Below are positions 16,541-23,900 of a stretch of DNA of 42,578 nt, one piece after another. The stretch lies in contig DCZG01000148.1 in NCBI GenBank assembly GCA_002331575.1, positions 1 through 42,578 of the forward strand, read 5' to 3'. This DNA is from Atopobium sp. UBA2090. Lineage in GTDB: Bacteria; Actinomycetota; Coriobacteriia; Coriobacteriales; Atopobiaceae. The notes below the pieces were generated by a model, which saw only the letters and a program-made list of their open reading frames with translations, searched no databases and was not told the DNA's origin. Position numbers and translations under genes: made by a program. Positions within the stretch are counted from its first letter, which is position 1. Each line of letters opens with the position of its first letter.

Positions 16541-17479
16541 CTAGATTGAACGGCGGTTGGAGGACTTCTCGGCCCTGGGGCTCAGCGCGGGGCTGAACCC
16601 AACGGCGTTCGCACTACTCCCACCGGAGTACGAGCCATCCATCGAATCCGACGACCAGCCAGTATCACCAGACGAGGAGCGCTCGAGAGGAGTCGAGGGC
16701 TTTCTCTGCGAAATGGGCGGATGGTGAGCCGCCTTCGGCTTCTTCTCAGGCTCGCTCGCACCTGTCGACGAAGAGGACTCCTGGATCTTGGGGGCGCTCC
16801 CGCCATCCTGCTCGCCGTAGTAGTAGCTGTAGTAGTAGTCACCCGACTGGTACTTGCAGTAGTTCATGATGACGCCGGAGATCTTGCCACCCGTCTTGCT
16901 CAGCTGGTCGTACGTGTTGCGCACCTGCTCGCGACGGGTAAAGTTCTCGCGTATCACGAGGAACGTGGCATCCACAAGATGACTCAGCACGGCGGCATCG
17001 ACGAACGCGGTAACCGGAGGGGTGTCCAGAAGCACGTAGTCGTATGCCTTGGAGAGACCCTCGAGAAGCAGCGCAAAGCGGTGCGAGGCAAACAGGTCGC
17101 TTGGGTTGGGGATATTGGGCTCAGCGTCGAGGAAGTACATGTTCGGCGTGTGCGTAGCGACAATCGCAGACTGCGCTGTAACATCGCCCGAGAGCACGCC
17201 ATAGAGTCCGTGACGGGCATGGACGCCAAGCCGACTTGCCAGGGTACGACGCCGGAGGTCACATTCAACGAGGAGAACGGTCTTCCCCGAGGTTGCAATG
17301 GCTTCGCAGAGAAGCTGCAAGACGTAGCTCTTGCCCTCGTTGGGGATGGAGCTCGTCACCACGATGGTCTTGACCGGATTGTCGACATCAAGGAAGCGGA
17401 TGTTGGCAAGAAGCGTCTTTGCCGCATTCTTAATCTCGACGTCGCCCGAACCACGCTTGTTCGTCTTAAGCTTAGCCAT
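16541..17479 (-). CDS. CpsD/CapB-type autophosphorylating tyrosine kinase
   Basis: A 312-aa BY-kinase with a Walker A-like SSIPNEGKS (residues 43-51), Walker A' VLLVECDLRRR and Walker B VLLDTPP. The tyrosine cluster GDYYYSYYYGEQ is the expected autophosphorylation site. It works at the membrane with the CpsC-type protein encoded just upstream. Unusually, about 90 residues rich in Ser, Pro and Gly follow the tyrosine cluster, where the family normally ends; this tail is low-complexity and of unknown role. GGGAGG lies about 10 nt before the ATG. Confidence 0.92.
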   Translation of the reverse strand: MAKLKTNKRGSGDVEIKNAAKTLLANIRFLDVDNPVKTIVVTSSIPNEGKSYVLQLLCEAIATSGKTVLLVECDLRRRTLASRLGVHARHGLYGVLSGDVTAQSAIVATHTPNMYFLDAEPNIPNPSDLFASHRFALLLEGLSKAYDYVLLDTPPVTAFVDAAVLSHLVDATFLVIRENFTRREQVRNTYDQLSKTGGKISGVIMNYCKYQSGDYYYSYYYGEQDGGSAPKIQESSSSTGASEPEKKPKAAHHPPISQRKPSTPLERSSSGDTGWSSDSMDGSYSGGSSANAVGFSPALSPRAEKSSNRRSI

Positions 17480-17482
17480 GAG

Positions 17483-18139
17483 CTATTTCCCTCCCAAAAC
17501 CGGGATGTGCCCGATGACTGGCACGCCGAGAAGCTCCTCGGCATCCTCGCTGTTACGGACCTTCGTGTTGAGTGTCTCTTCGAGAACTGCAATCATAATC
17601 GCCATAAGGAGTCCAGCTAAGAGAGCAACGACCACGTAAAGCGGACGGTTTGGACCACTCGGAGAAGTTGGAGCAGCAGCGTTATCAATCGCGTTGATGC
17701 TCTTGACCTCCATGACGCTCTGCGCGATATCGCTCGTGTTCTTGACCATGGCATTGGCAACATCCGCCGCAGACTGAGCGTTGGGACCCGTGACCGAGAG
17801 CGTGACCACGCGCGACGTGGTGGAGCTGGTAACGGATATCTTAAAGCCTCGGAGGTCTTCAAGTCCCAGATCACTCGCGGTATCAGCCTTTACGCGGTCA
17901 CTCTTCATGAGCGTTGCGACGTCGTTGGTAATCATCTGAGAAGCCGTGAGATCGCTGCTCGTTGTGGTGGCTGTGGTACTGTCCCCGCTCGTAACGAGCA
18001 CGTACATCGTCGTAGAGGCAGTGTATTGATTGGGGAGGAAGACAGAAATTCCTGCTACTGCGAGTGCGGCTAGAAGCGGCATGAGAATCACCATACGCAA
18101 GTGATTGCGTAGGACAATCAGTAGCTCTTGCAATGTCAT
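17483..18139 (-). CDS. Wzz/CpsC-type polysaccharide chain-length determinant
   Basis: A 218-aa membrane protein with two transmembrane helices (about residues 16-34 and 168-188) around an extracytoplasmic Wzz domain, preceded by the typical TLQELLIVLRNH start. The Pro-rich SPSGPNRP precedes TM2, and the short cytoplasmic tail LLGVPVIGHIP is the usual kinase-activating end. It controls polysaccharide chain length and activates CpsD encoded 3 nt downstream. Confidence 0.9.
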   Translation of the reverse strand: MTLQELLIVLRNHLRMVILMPLLAALAVAGISVFLPNQYTASTTMYVLVTSGDSTTATTTSSDLTASQMITNDVATLMKSDRVKADTASDLGLEDLRGFKISVTSSTTSRVVTLSVTGPNAQSAADVANAMVKNTSDIAQSVMEVKSINAIDNAAAPTSPSGPNRPLYVVVALLAGLLMAIMIAVLEETLNTKVRNSEDAEELLGVPVIGHIPVLGGK

Positions 18140-18590
18140 AACAATAGGCCTCTGTTCTATGGGGCAATATCTCTAGTACATGATACTGAATTTATTCCTT
18201 ATATCAATTGCAATTGTTATTACCGCAGGAATCTATGGAGGATTCCCCATTCTCTCTGGTACTGTCACCGCTATCTCATGATGGTCATTGATTTTCTAAT
18301 CCCAACATACACTGTTCCCTCGTTGAAGCGGGACATCCATACCGCAATCTATCACAGAAAGCAATGTGGAGACCGTACTTCCAAGTATCGAGAACAACGG
18401 CATCTGCTGTTGTTAGGACTCCTCTCGACAACAGAATAACGCCGCAGGGTTGACTCGGAAGGCTGCATGTACCCTTGAGCAGACAACGCCTATCCTGCCT
18501 TCATAGTGAGATGGCAGTTTCTCTTCTAAGACCAAGCAGACAGCCGAATCAAAGGGCTTTCTTAAGTGAGACATGGTATGAGAAGCAATC
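18140..18590. promoter_or_regulatory. AT-rich intergenic region with candidate promoter for the CpsC-D-B unit
   Basis: This 451-bp gap is clearly richer in A+T than the genes to its left. On the minus strand, TTGATA (18202-18207) and TATCAT (18180-18185) are separated by 16 nt and could be the promoter of the chain-length/kinase/phosphatase unit. The remaining 350 bp has no convincing gene; short open frames there lack ribosome binding sites and similarity. Confidence 0.45.
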
Positions 18591-19235
18591 CTAATGATCA
18601 TGTTCTGCTCGGAAGCGAATTATTGCATTTGCAAACGCTTCAGGGTCGTAGGACATCTTGATGAATCGCATAAGGTCATTGGAGGCAAGCTCCCACCAAC
18701 GCGATTTCTCAAGCACGGAAATGGTCTTTTCGTCAAATCGCTTCTTCAGTTCACGTGCAGGCGAACCAACAACGATTGAATATGGCTCGATATCATGTGT
18801 AACTATGCTCCCAGCGCCGATTACCGCACCATTACCTATCCGATTACAGCCAGAAGTGATTACGACACCGTAGCCAAGCCATACATCATTTCCCACGATA
18901 AGGCCACTTCTGTTGACATCGTAGTCCAATGTGCCAGAAAGCAGCGGATTGTACATAATGGGAGACATAACCGCCCTTCCTATCGGATGATTTGCACCGA
19001 AGTAGTGGATATCTCCTGCAAAAGAGCAGTAGCGGCCAATTTGAATAGACCCCCCTCCGCTGTTGAATAGGCTGTCAAAGCAGGAGCCATAAGTATAGAG
19101 ACCGACATCTGTATCGTTCACTTCAAGAGCGTACGATCGTAGCTTCTTAGAAGTCATCTGCCACTTCACAGAACCTCGATACTTGTAATGCAACTTGATG
19201 GAAAGCCACTTAAATTTCACTTTAATACCTCGCAA
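18591..19235 (-). CDS. Hexapeptide-repeat O-acyltransferase
   Basis: A 214-aa left-handed beta-helix acyltransferase of the xenobiotic/sugar acetyltransferase (CatB-like) group. It has hexapeptide turns in IQIGRYCSFAGDIHYFGANH (with the catalytic-type His) and LIVGNDVWLGYGVVITSG, and VIGAGSIVTHDIEPYSIVVGSP before the C-terminal cap. It would transfer an acetyl or similar group onto a polysaccharide subunit. Its codon use is AT-richer than the metabolic genes, as usual for surface polysaccharide clusters that move between strains. Confidence 0.85.
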   Translation of the reverse strand: MRGIKVKFKWLSIKLHYKYRGSVKWQMTSKKLRSYALEVNDTDVGLYTYGSCFDSLFNSGGGSIQIGRYCSFAGDIHYFGANHPIGRAVMSPIMYNPLLSGTLDYDVNRSGLIVGNDVWLGYGVVITSGCNRIGNGAVIGAGSIVTHDIEPYSIVVGSPARELKKRFDEKTISVLEKSRWWELASNDLMRFIKMSYDPEAFANAIIRFRAEHDH

Positions 19236-19268
19236 ACAGACGAAGTCAAAATCGCGTCAGAGACTTTG

Positions 19269-20432
19269 TCAAGATGCCCGGCCATTTCGCCTAGCCGATA
19301 TTATCTGGAGTATTTGATAAATGGCATGCTTAGCTTGGTATGTTTGAATAAGAATGACTATCAATGCGCATACACTTGAGAGCATCACATAGTTCTCGAC
19401 ATTTACGGCAGCCAGCACTGCTTGTACCAGCAGGAGACCTACACAAATGTAGAAGGTCGCCCACTTCACTTCAATTGAAACAACACTACGAATTCCTATT
19501 ACCCTCGTAAGCATCACAAGGAAGTTGCTCAACACGTCAGCAATGCATGCGCCGAGTAAGCCCATCGTCGGAACGAGCACCCAGCAGCCAACGGCGGTAG
19601 CGGCTGCACCAACAAGAGTCGTCACGAATAATCTTTTGGTATCCATGCTGGCCGCGTAGATAGTTCCGTAAAAAGAGAAAATAGTATTAAAAAAGAACGC
19701 GACAAGGAGCATCGGGATGAAGTTCCATACCGAGTAGAAGCTATTCTGAAGCAACAGTGCGGCGAAGAAAGGTGATAGCGCGGAGAGTAGGACAGCACAA
19801 GAGAACATCACGAATTGTAATGCGGTGAATATTGTCGTGAAGAAGTTCCCAGAACCCTCCTGGCTGAACTCTTGGTAGGCGGAAATTTGCCAAGCCTGCT
19901 GGAAAATCTGGAAGACAGCATTAAGGAGGTTGGGGATCTTGCTGCCAGCCGCATAAAGTCCATTCGCAGCAATCCCGAGAAAACCAGTAACGAAAAAGCG
20001 GCTGACACTGTTGTTGACCCACCAAAACAGCGTGTTAGGAGTTAATGGTACGGCATAGGACATCATTTTTGTCAGGTATAGTCGAACATCGCTCATGGTG
20101 ATTCTTAGAAAATGTTCTCGGTGCTTGCCCATAAGCTCGTATATCGCAGAACCAACCAGGCTGCCAATCACAAGCGATGCAAAGTATCCCTCAACGCCCA
20201 TGTCAAATGTTGCGATGAACACGAACGCACCCGCGAGCGTAGCCAGTGAGGATAAACAAGCAGCAAAGGGAATGATGCGAACCTGGTCGAGAGCTCTGGA
20301 TACGTTGCTCTGATAGGTAAGCAAAGCGTTGCAAATATAGGCCATCAGAAACCAGAGCTTGTAACTGCCCAACCCGCCAAAAATACTCAAGTCAAGAACA
20401 GGCAGGAAGAGCGCGACAATCAGGATGCTCAC
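19269..20432 (-). CDS. Polysaccharide flippase (Wzx-like), N-terminally truncated
   Basis: A 387-aa multi-spanning protein of the polysaccharide export (MATE/MOP) superfamily that would flip lipid-linked repeat units. Full-length members have about 470-500 residues and 12-14 helices; this one starts (GTG at 20432) inside what aligns with the third or fourth helix, at SILIVALFLPVLDLSIFGGL, so roughly 90-100 residues are missing. The codon before the GTG is TGA, so the frame does not continue upstream. The start overlaps the stop of the rhamnosyltransferase gene, which itself lacks its C-terminal end. Function is doubtful. Confidence 0.75.
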   Translation of the reverse strand: MSILIVALFLPVLDLSIFGGLGSYKLWFLMAYICNALLTYQSNVSRALDQVRIIPFAACLSSLATLAGAFVFIATFDMGVEGYFASLVIGSLVGSAIYELMGKHREHFLRITMSDVRLYLTKMMSYAVPLTPNTLFWWVNNSVSRFFVTGFLGIAANGLYAAGSKIPNLLNAVFQIFQQAWQISAYQEFSQEGSGNFFTTIFTALQFVMFSCAVLLSALSPFFAALLLQNSFYSVWNFIPMLLVAFFFNTIFSFYGTIYAASMDTKRLFVTTLVGAAATAVGCWVLVPTMGLLGACIADVLSNFLVMLTRVIGIRSVVSIEVKWATFYICVGLLLVQAVLAAVNVENYVMLSSVCALIVILIQTYQAKHAIYQILQIISARRNGRAS

Positions 20433-21682
20433 TCAGCAATCCGCGCTTTTGCTTGACGACCGAGACTAGCTACCTCTCCCATATCCATGGCGTCCGCCCG
20501 TTTGATAAGCGCGGCTAAATTGCCAGGCTCCTTGGTCCAGTACAGAGCCGTATTTTTCGCCACCTCGCGGTTGAAATCCACATCCAGAAGCAGGTTCAAG
20601 TCGGTAGTGCCCAGCGCCTCGAGCAGGCTCGGGTTCGTGCCGCCAACTTCGTGGCCATGAAGATATCCATAAGCATTCTCACGAATCTTCGCCAGCAGGT
20701 CACGATCGTAGACCGTGCCTACAAATTTTATCCTCGAATCGTGATCAAAACCCGTCCTGGTCTTGAGTTCAGCCAGAAACCCCTCGCTCACGTTCGTGAT
20801 GAGCGCGAAATCGCGTTCGCTGCCGCTCGCCATAAACTCGCGAATCATAGTTTCATAGTTGTTTTCCGGCACAAAGCGCCCTACCACCAGATAGTAGCCC
20901 TTAGGGGTAAGGCCCTTATCGGCATACCAGGAGAGAAGCTTCGGATTGTCATCCGCCAAGAAACTTGAGGACACATCCGCACCGTAAGCGATGAAGGTCG
21001 TCTTGGGAGCATATGAGTCGCTGTCGTACTCCTCGTGAATGTATTTCTCAATGCCACGGGAGTCGCACACCAGAAGATCGCAGTGTCGTGCCATTGCTGC
21101 CTCAGAGGTCTTCCAGTAGTGGCGCACGGGAGCGCTCCACTTGGCGCGAGCCCACTCATGGCCATCGGGATTCACAAAGAGCATGCCGCCGAGAGCATGG
21201 ATACGCTTCTGAAAATGAGAACAGAACGGTCCGATACGACATGCAAGCACATAGACGATCGGATGCTCAATCCCGTTCTTCTCGATATAGCGGCACGCAT
21301 AGTTGAGAGCAGCTACGTCGTACCAGATTGCCTGCGCAGGGCCGATATCAGGCACCTTGACTTCAAAGCAGTGCGCGGCGTGGTATTCAAACTCTCCGTT
21401 CTCACTTGCCTTGCAGGCCACGTGGTATTTGATGCTCTGATTGCTTTCATGGCAACCAGTCAGCCGATCAACAAAGGTCTCGTAGCCACCGTACTTGCCA
21501 GGGATACCCTTTGAGCCGACAATGAAGACGTGCTGAACCGTTGTGCAGCACTGTTTTTGAAATTCTTCAATCTCAGATGCACTATCCTGGGTTACGCACT
21601 CCGTCATTTCGGATTCGACAACTGATTCTGACTCGATTATCGAAACGGCATGATTAATTTCATCTTTCTCGTACGTCATCAT
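20429..21682 (-). CDS. Cps2T-like rhamnosyltransferase (DUF1972), C-terminally shortened
   Basis: A 417-aa glycosyltransferase. After an unusual acidic extension of about 50 residues it has the DUF1972 start HVFIVGSKGIPGKYGGYETF, then a GT-B fold with NPDGHEWARAKWS, the donor-site segment YLVVGRFVPENNYE and HGHEVGGTNPSLLEALG. It resembles beta-1,4-rhamnosyltransferases of capsule loci. The end ARIAE stops where relatives continue for about 20 residues (AYSW... type helix), and the next gene begins at the same point. The ATG at 21682 overlaps the stop of a small upstream ORF; GTG at 21691 is an alternative start. Confidence 0.8.
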   Translation of the reverse strand: MMTYEKDEINHAVSIIESESVVESEMTECVTQDSASEIEEFQKQCCTTVQHVFIVGSKGIPGKYGGYETFVDRLTGCHESNQSIKYHVACKASENGEFEYHAAHCFEVKVPDIGPAQAIWYDVAALNYACRYIEKNGIEHPIVYVLACRIGPFCSHFQKRIHALGGMLFVNPDGHEWARAKWSAPVRHYWKTSEAAMARHCDLLVCDSRGIEKYIHEEYDSDSYAPKTTFIAYGADVSSSFLADDNPKLLSWYADKGLTPKGYYLVVGRFVPENNYETMIREFMASGSERDFALITNVSEGFLAELKTRTGFDHDSRIKFVGTVYDRDLLAKIRENAYGYLHGHEVGGTNPSLLEALGTTDLNLLLDVDFNREVAKNTALYWTKEPGNLAALIKRADAMDMGEVASLGRQAKARIAE

Positions 21683-21774
21683 GCTGCCCACAAGGTTGTG
21701 GCTACAACAAAACCGCTAGCAATACCGATGAGCGCGGGACATAGCGAAACGTATGTCTCAATGTTGCAATTCAC
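21679..21774 (-). CDS. Possible 31-aa membrane peptide
   Basis: A GTG start at 21774 with TAGGA at 6-7 nt spacing opens a 31-codon frame encoding a single hydrophobic segment (ALIGIASGFVVATTLWAA). Its TGA overlaps the ATG of the rhamnosyltransferase gene, so it may couple translation or act as a small membrane protein. It could equally be the degenerate end of a lost gene. Confidence 0.35.
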   Translation of the reverse strand: MNCNIETYVSLCPALIGIASGFVVATTLWAA

Positions 21775-21910
21775 AGTAATTCCTAACTGGCACAGACGAC
21801 CTTTTATCTAATATGCACATTAGCCTATTTGAAGAACGTAGCGGTTCAACCACGTCAAAGAACTGGAGAACCACCGAGCACCACAGAATAATCAATGGTG
21901 AAACTCAAAT

Positions 21911-22183
21911 CTAATATGCGCCCTGCCCTGTGAATACCTGGATGATAGTATTCACCACACACTTCAAATCAACCCACGGCGTAAACTCCCGCACGTAGTC
22001 AAGGTCATACTGCACGTTATCTTCCCACGAGGTATCAGAGCGACCGCGCACCTGCCAGAATCCCGTGAGCCCCTGCGGAACCACGAGCTTGCCCATCTCA
22101 TGGGAGTTGTAAGTCACAACCTCGGCTGGCAGCGGGGGACGAGGGCCAACAATACTCATCCCTTTTGTCAAGACGAAAAAACA
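21911..22183 (-). pseudogene. C-terminal fragment of undecaprenyl-phosphate sugar phosphotransferase
   Basis: The fragment encodes KGMSIVGPRPPLPAEV, LTGFWQVRGRSD and the C-terminal DLKCVVNTIIQVFTGQGAY, the catalytic end of the bacterial sugar-transferase family (WbaP/CpsE type) that starts polysaccharide repeat synthesis. Everything upstream of the KGMS motif, including the membrane region and about two thirds of the protein, is missing: the similarity ends in the 27-bp repeat at 22157-22183. The remaining 86 codons could start at TTG 22171 but are unlikely to be active. The break coincides with the start of the accessory DNA. Confidence 0.85.
22157..22183. repeat. 27-bp direct repeat, left copy (candidate attachment site)
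   Basis: These 27 bases recur without mismatch at 28803-28829 in the same orientation. Both copies sit at the KGMS codons of a sugar-transferase-like sequence. The copy here marks the point where that gene stops and accessory DNA begins. Confidence 0.8.
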
Positions 22184-23128
22184 CTAAAGGCGCCGATAGG
22201 TTGGATTATTGGATTGACCTGCGGGTTTTTGTATTGCCAATGGCACTGCGGACAGCGTATTGCGCCAGCGAATCGCGGCTACCGCTTTGCGCATAATAAA
22301 AACGCCCGGCGACGATTCGAATGGTCGAGTCGAGCCCGAAGACGACCTCTACCCCTAAGCGAAATCGTTCCATTGGGGCGAATTCCCAATGGGACGATTC
22401 CCCACAAGCGGCGCGCGGCTGCATAAACTTCGATGGCGGAGGCCATCGAATGCAGCCTTCCGCCAGAGTCAGCCACCGCGAAGCCACGGCTTCTCGTTAG
22501 GTCCCGAGCATCCCCAACGCGCCATCCGGCCAGCTTACCGGGAAGGGCCCACCTTGGACGTTGACGTTATCGGGCCGCCTCCCGTGCCCCCAGCGCAGCA
22601 GTGGCTGGACCCGCCAAGGCGGCCAAGGAGAGCGCTCCACGCCTCCTCCCCTTGGAACCCCACCGGCCGCATGCCCGCTCAAGCGCCGCGGGGCTGTTGC
22701 CCGGGATGCGGCGCTGCGCGCCGCACGCGCGACATCCCCACAGAATTCCGGGCGACATCGGCCCGTCGCCGGCAATTCGGTGGGGATGCCGGCCCTCGCG
22801 GGCCTTCGCGAATCCGGCGCTCCGCACCGCCTCCCGGGCATATCGGCAGACAAGCCGAGCAAGGAGGCCTTGCATCGGAGGCCGATCGGAGAAACCCAGG
22901 CAAAGGCCCCGCAGCGTCGCAAGGCCCCGCAGAAGCTTTTGCGGGAACAGAGGACTCGCGTCGGCAAATCGCGGCGAGCATGCCGCACGCCAGCGGCCCT
23001 ACCGATCGCCGCCCGCGGCCGCACCTGTCCAAAATGCCCCGAAAACGGCCTTGGGACGGGCAGCTGCGCCGGCGCAAGTGCACGAAGCGCAATTGCGGCG
23101 CCGGATGCGCCGCAGGAAAGGAGGCGGG
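22184..23128. other. Non-coding, GC-rich region with inverted repeats
   Basis: No gene is supported in these 945 bp; long open frames in all frames reflect GC content. It holds a palindrome at 22362-22400 (CCATTGGGG...CCCAATGG type), which has a near copy at 28968-29006. It also holds a long imperfect inverted repeat (22733-22756 with 22765-22788, about 21 of 24 pairs) preceded by GCGCCGCGGGGCTGT (22683-22697). The same 15-mer and a similar hairpin occur at 37935-38038. The end of the region supplies the ribosome binding site for the RHH gene. Confidence 0.6.
22362..22400. repeat. Palindrome, left copy (pairs with 28968-29006)
   Basis: A 39-nt palindromic sequence centred on GAATTCCC. It matches 28968-29006 at about 35 of 39 positions, and each copy lies 140-180 nt to the right of a 27-bp direct repeat, suggesting both mark the left end of related elements. 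Confidence 0.65.
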
Positions 23129-23398
23129 ATGTACGCGAACCCCAAGGAGACGACGTCGCTCAGGCTGGACGGGACCATGAAGCGCAGGAGCAGGGAGCTG
23201 CTCGCGCTGCACGGGATGACCCTGACGGAGGCGTTCGAGGAGTACATGGACGAGCTCGTCTACCGGGGCGGGCCGCCCATGAGGGCGAGCCGCGAGGCGA
23301 AGGCCAACACCATGAGGATCCGGTTCGAAGCCTTCATGGAGAGCGGCTTCGGAACCGGCGAGGAAGGCGAGCGCCCTGGGGATGGGGGCGCAAGATGA
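23129..23398 (+). CDS. Ribbon-helix-helix (RelB/DinJ-like) protein 1
   Basis: An 89-aa protein with an RHH-type N-terminus: strand TTSLRLD, then helices MKRRSRELLALHGMTLTEAF and EEYMDELVYRG, as in RelB/DinJ antitoxins or small plasmid regulators. AAAGGAGG lies 5 nt before the ATG. Its stop overlaps the start of a second RHH gene. No toxin gene follows, so a regulator of the mobile element is as likely as an antitoxin. Confidence 0.65.
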   Translation: MYANPKETTSLRLDGTMKRRSRELLALHGMTLTEAFEEYMDELVYRGGPPMRASREAKANTMRIRFEAFMESGFGTGEEGERPGDGGAR

Positions 23399-23754
23399 GC
23401 CGCAGCGCGAAGACGAGGAAGCTGTCGGTGAGGATCAACGCCGACCTGAAGGCGTCATTCGAGGACACGCTGCGGGGCATCGGCGTCGACCCCACCTGCG
23501 CGATGAGGAGCTTCGCCTTCCAGATCGTGCTCGAGGGGGACACCCCCTTCGACCCCGTCGACGGCGACTTCGAGGCGGGCGGCAGGACCGCGGTGACGTC
23601 GGTCAAGATCCCGGAGGACGTCGCCGGCGAGATGGAGTCCGTGCTCAAGAGCCTGGACACGAACTTCTCGCAGGCAGTGAGGCTGCTCGCACTGCAGACG
23701 ACCGCGCTGGGAGGGATGCCGTTCGCCGCCGGCATCCCCCGGAAGGAGAGGTGA
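23395..23754 (+). CDS. Ribbon-helix-helix (RelB/DinJ-like) protein 2, duplicated domain
   Basis: A 119-aa protein with two RHH-like halves: KLSVRINADLKASFEDTLRG near the N-terminus and TSVKIPEDVAGEMESVLKSL after residue 60. Each half ends in a PF motif (DTPFDP, GGMPFAAG) reminiscent of DinJ-type antitoxins. It overlaps the first RHH gene by 4 nt and converges on the CBASS genes. No toxin is adjacent. Confidence 0.6.
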   Translation: MSRSAKTRKLSVRINADLKASFEDTLRGIGVDPTCAMRSFAFQIVLEGDTPFDPVDGDFEAGGRTAVTSVKIPEDVAGEMESVLKSLDTNFSQAVRLLALQTTALGGMPFAAGIPRKER

Positions 23755-23900
23755 GGGGCTGCCGGCTTCGCGGAAGGCTCTGGGCGCTTTTTCTCGGCAA
23801 GGCGCCCTGCCGCTTCGGCCTCTCGAGGCGGCCAGAGCGCCAATGCGGATACCGTGCAAATCAAAAACGCACATCAAACGACCCACCTTGTCCACTGCAA

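Noticed and set aside
18413..18601. Small minus-strand ORF in the capsule intergenic region
   Set aside because: No ribosome binding site, no similarity, and it overlaps the end of the acyltransferase gene.
22561..23128. Long open frames in several frames ahead of the first RHH gene
   Set aside because: They are stop-free because of high GC, run through inverted repeats, show low-complexity Arg/Pro/Ala products and lack similarity; only the part from 23129 looks like a protein.
23129..23754. Toxin-antitoxin pair
   Set aside because: Both genes look like RHH antitoxin or regulator proteins; no RelE, MazF or HicA-like toxin is encoded next to them.
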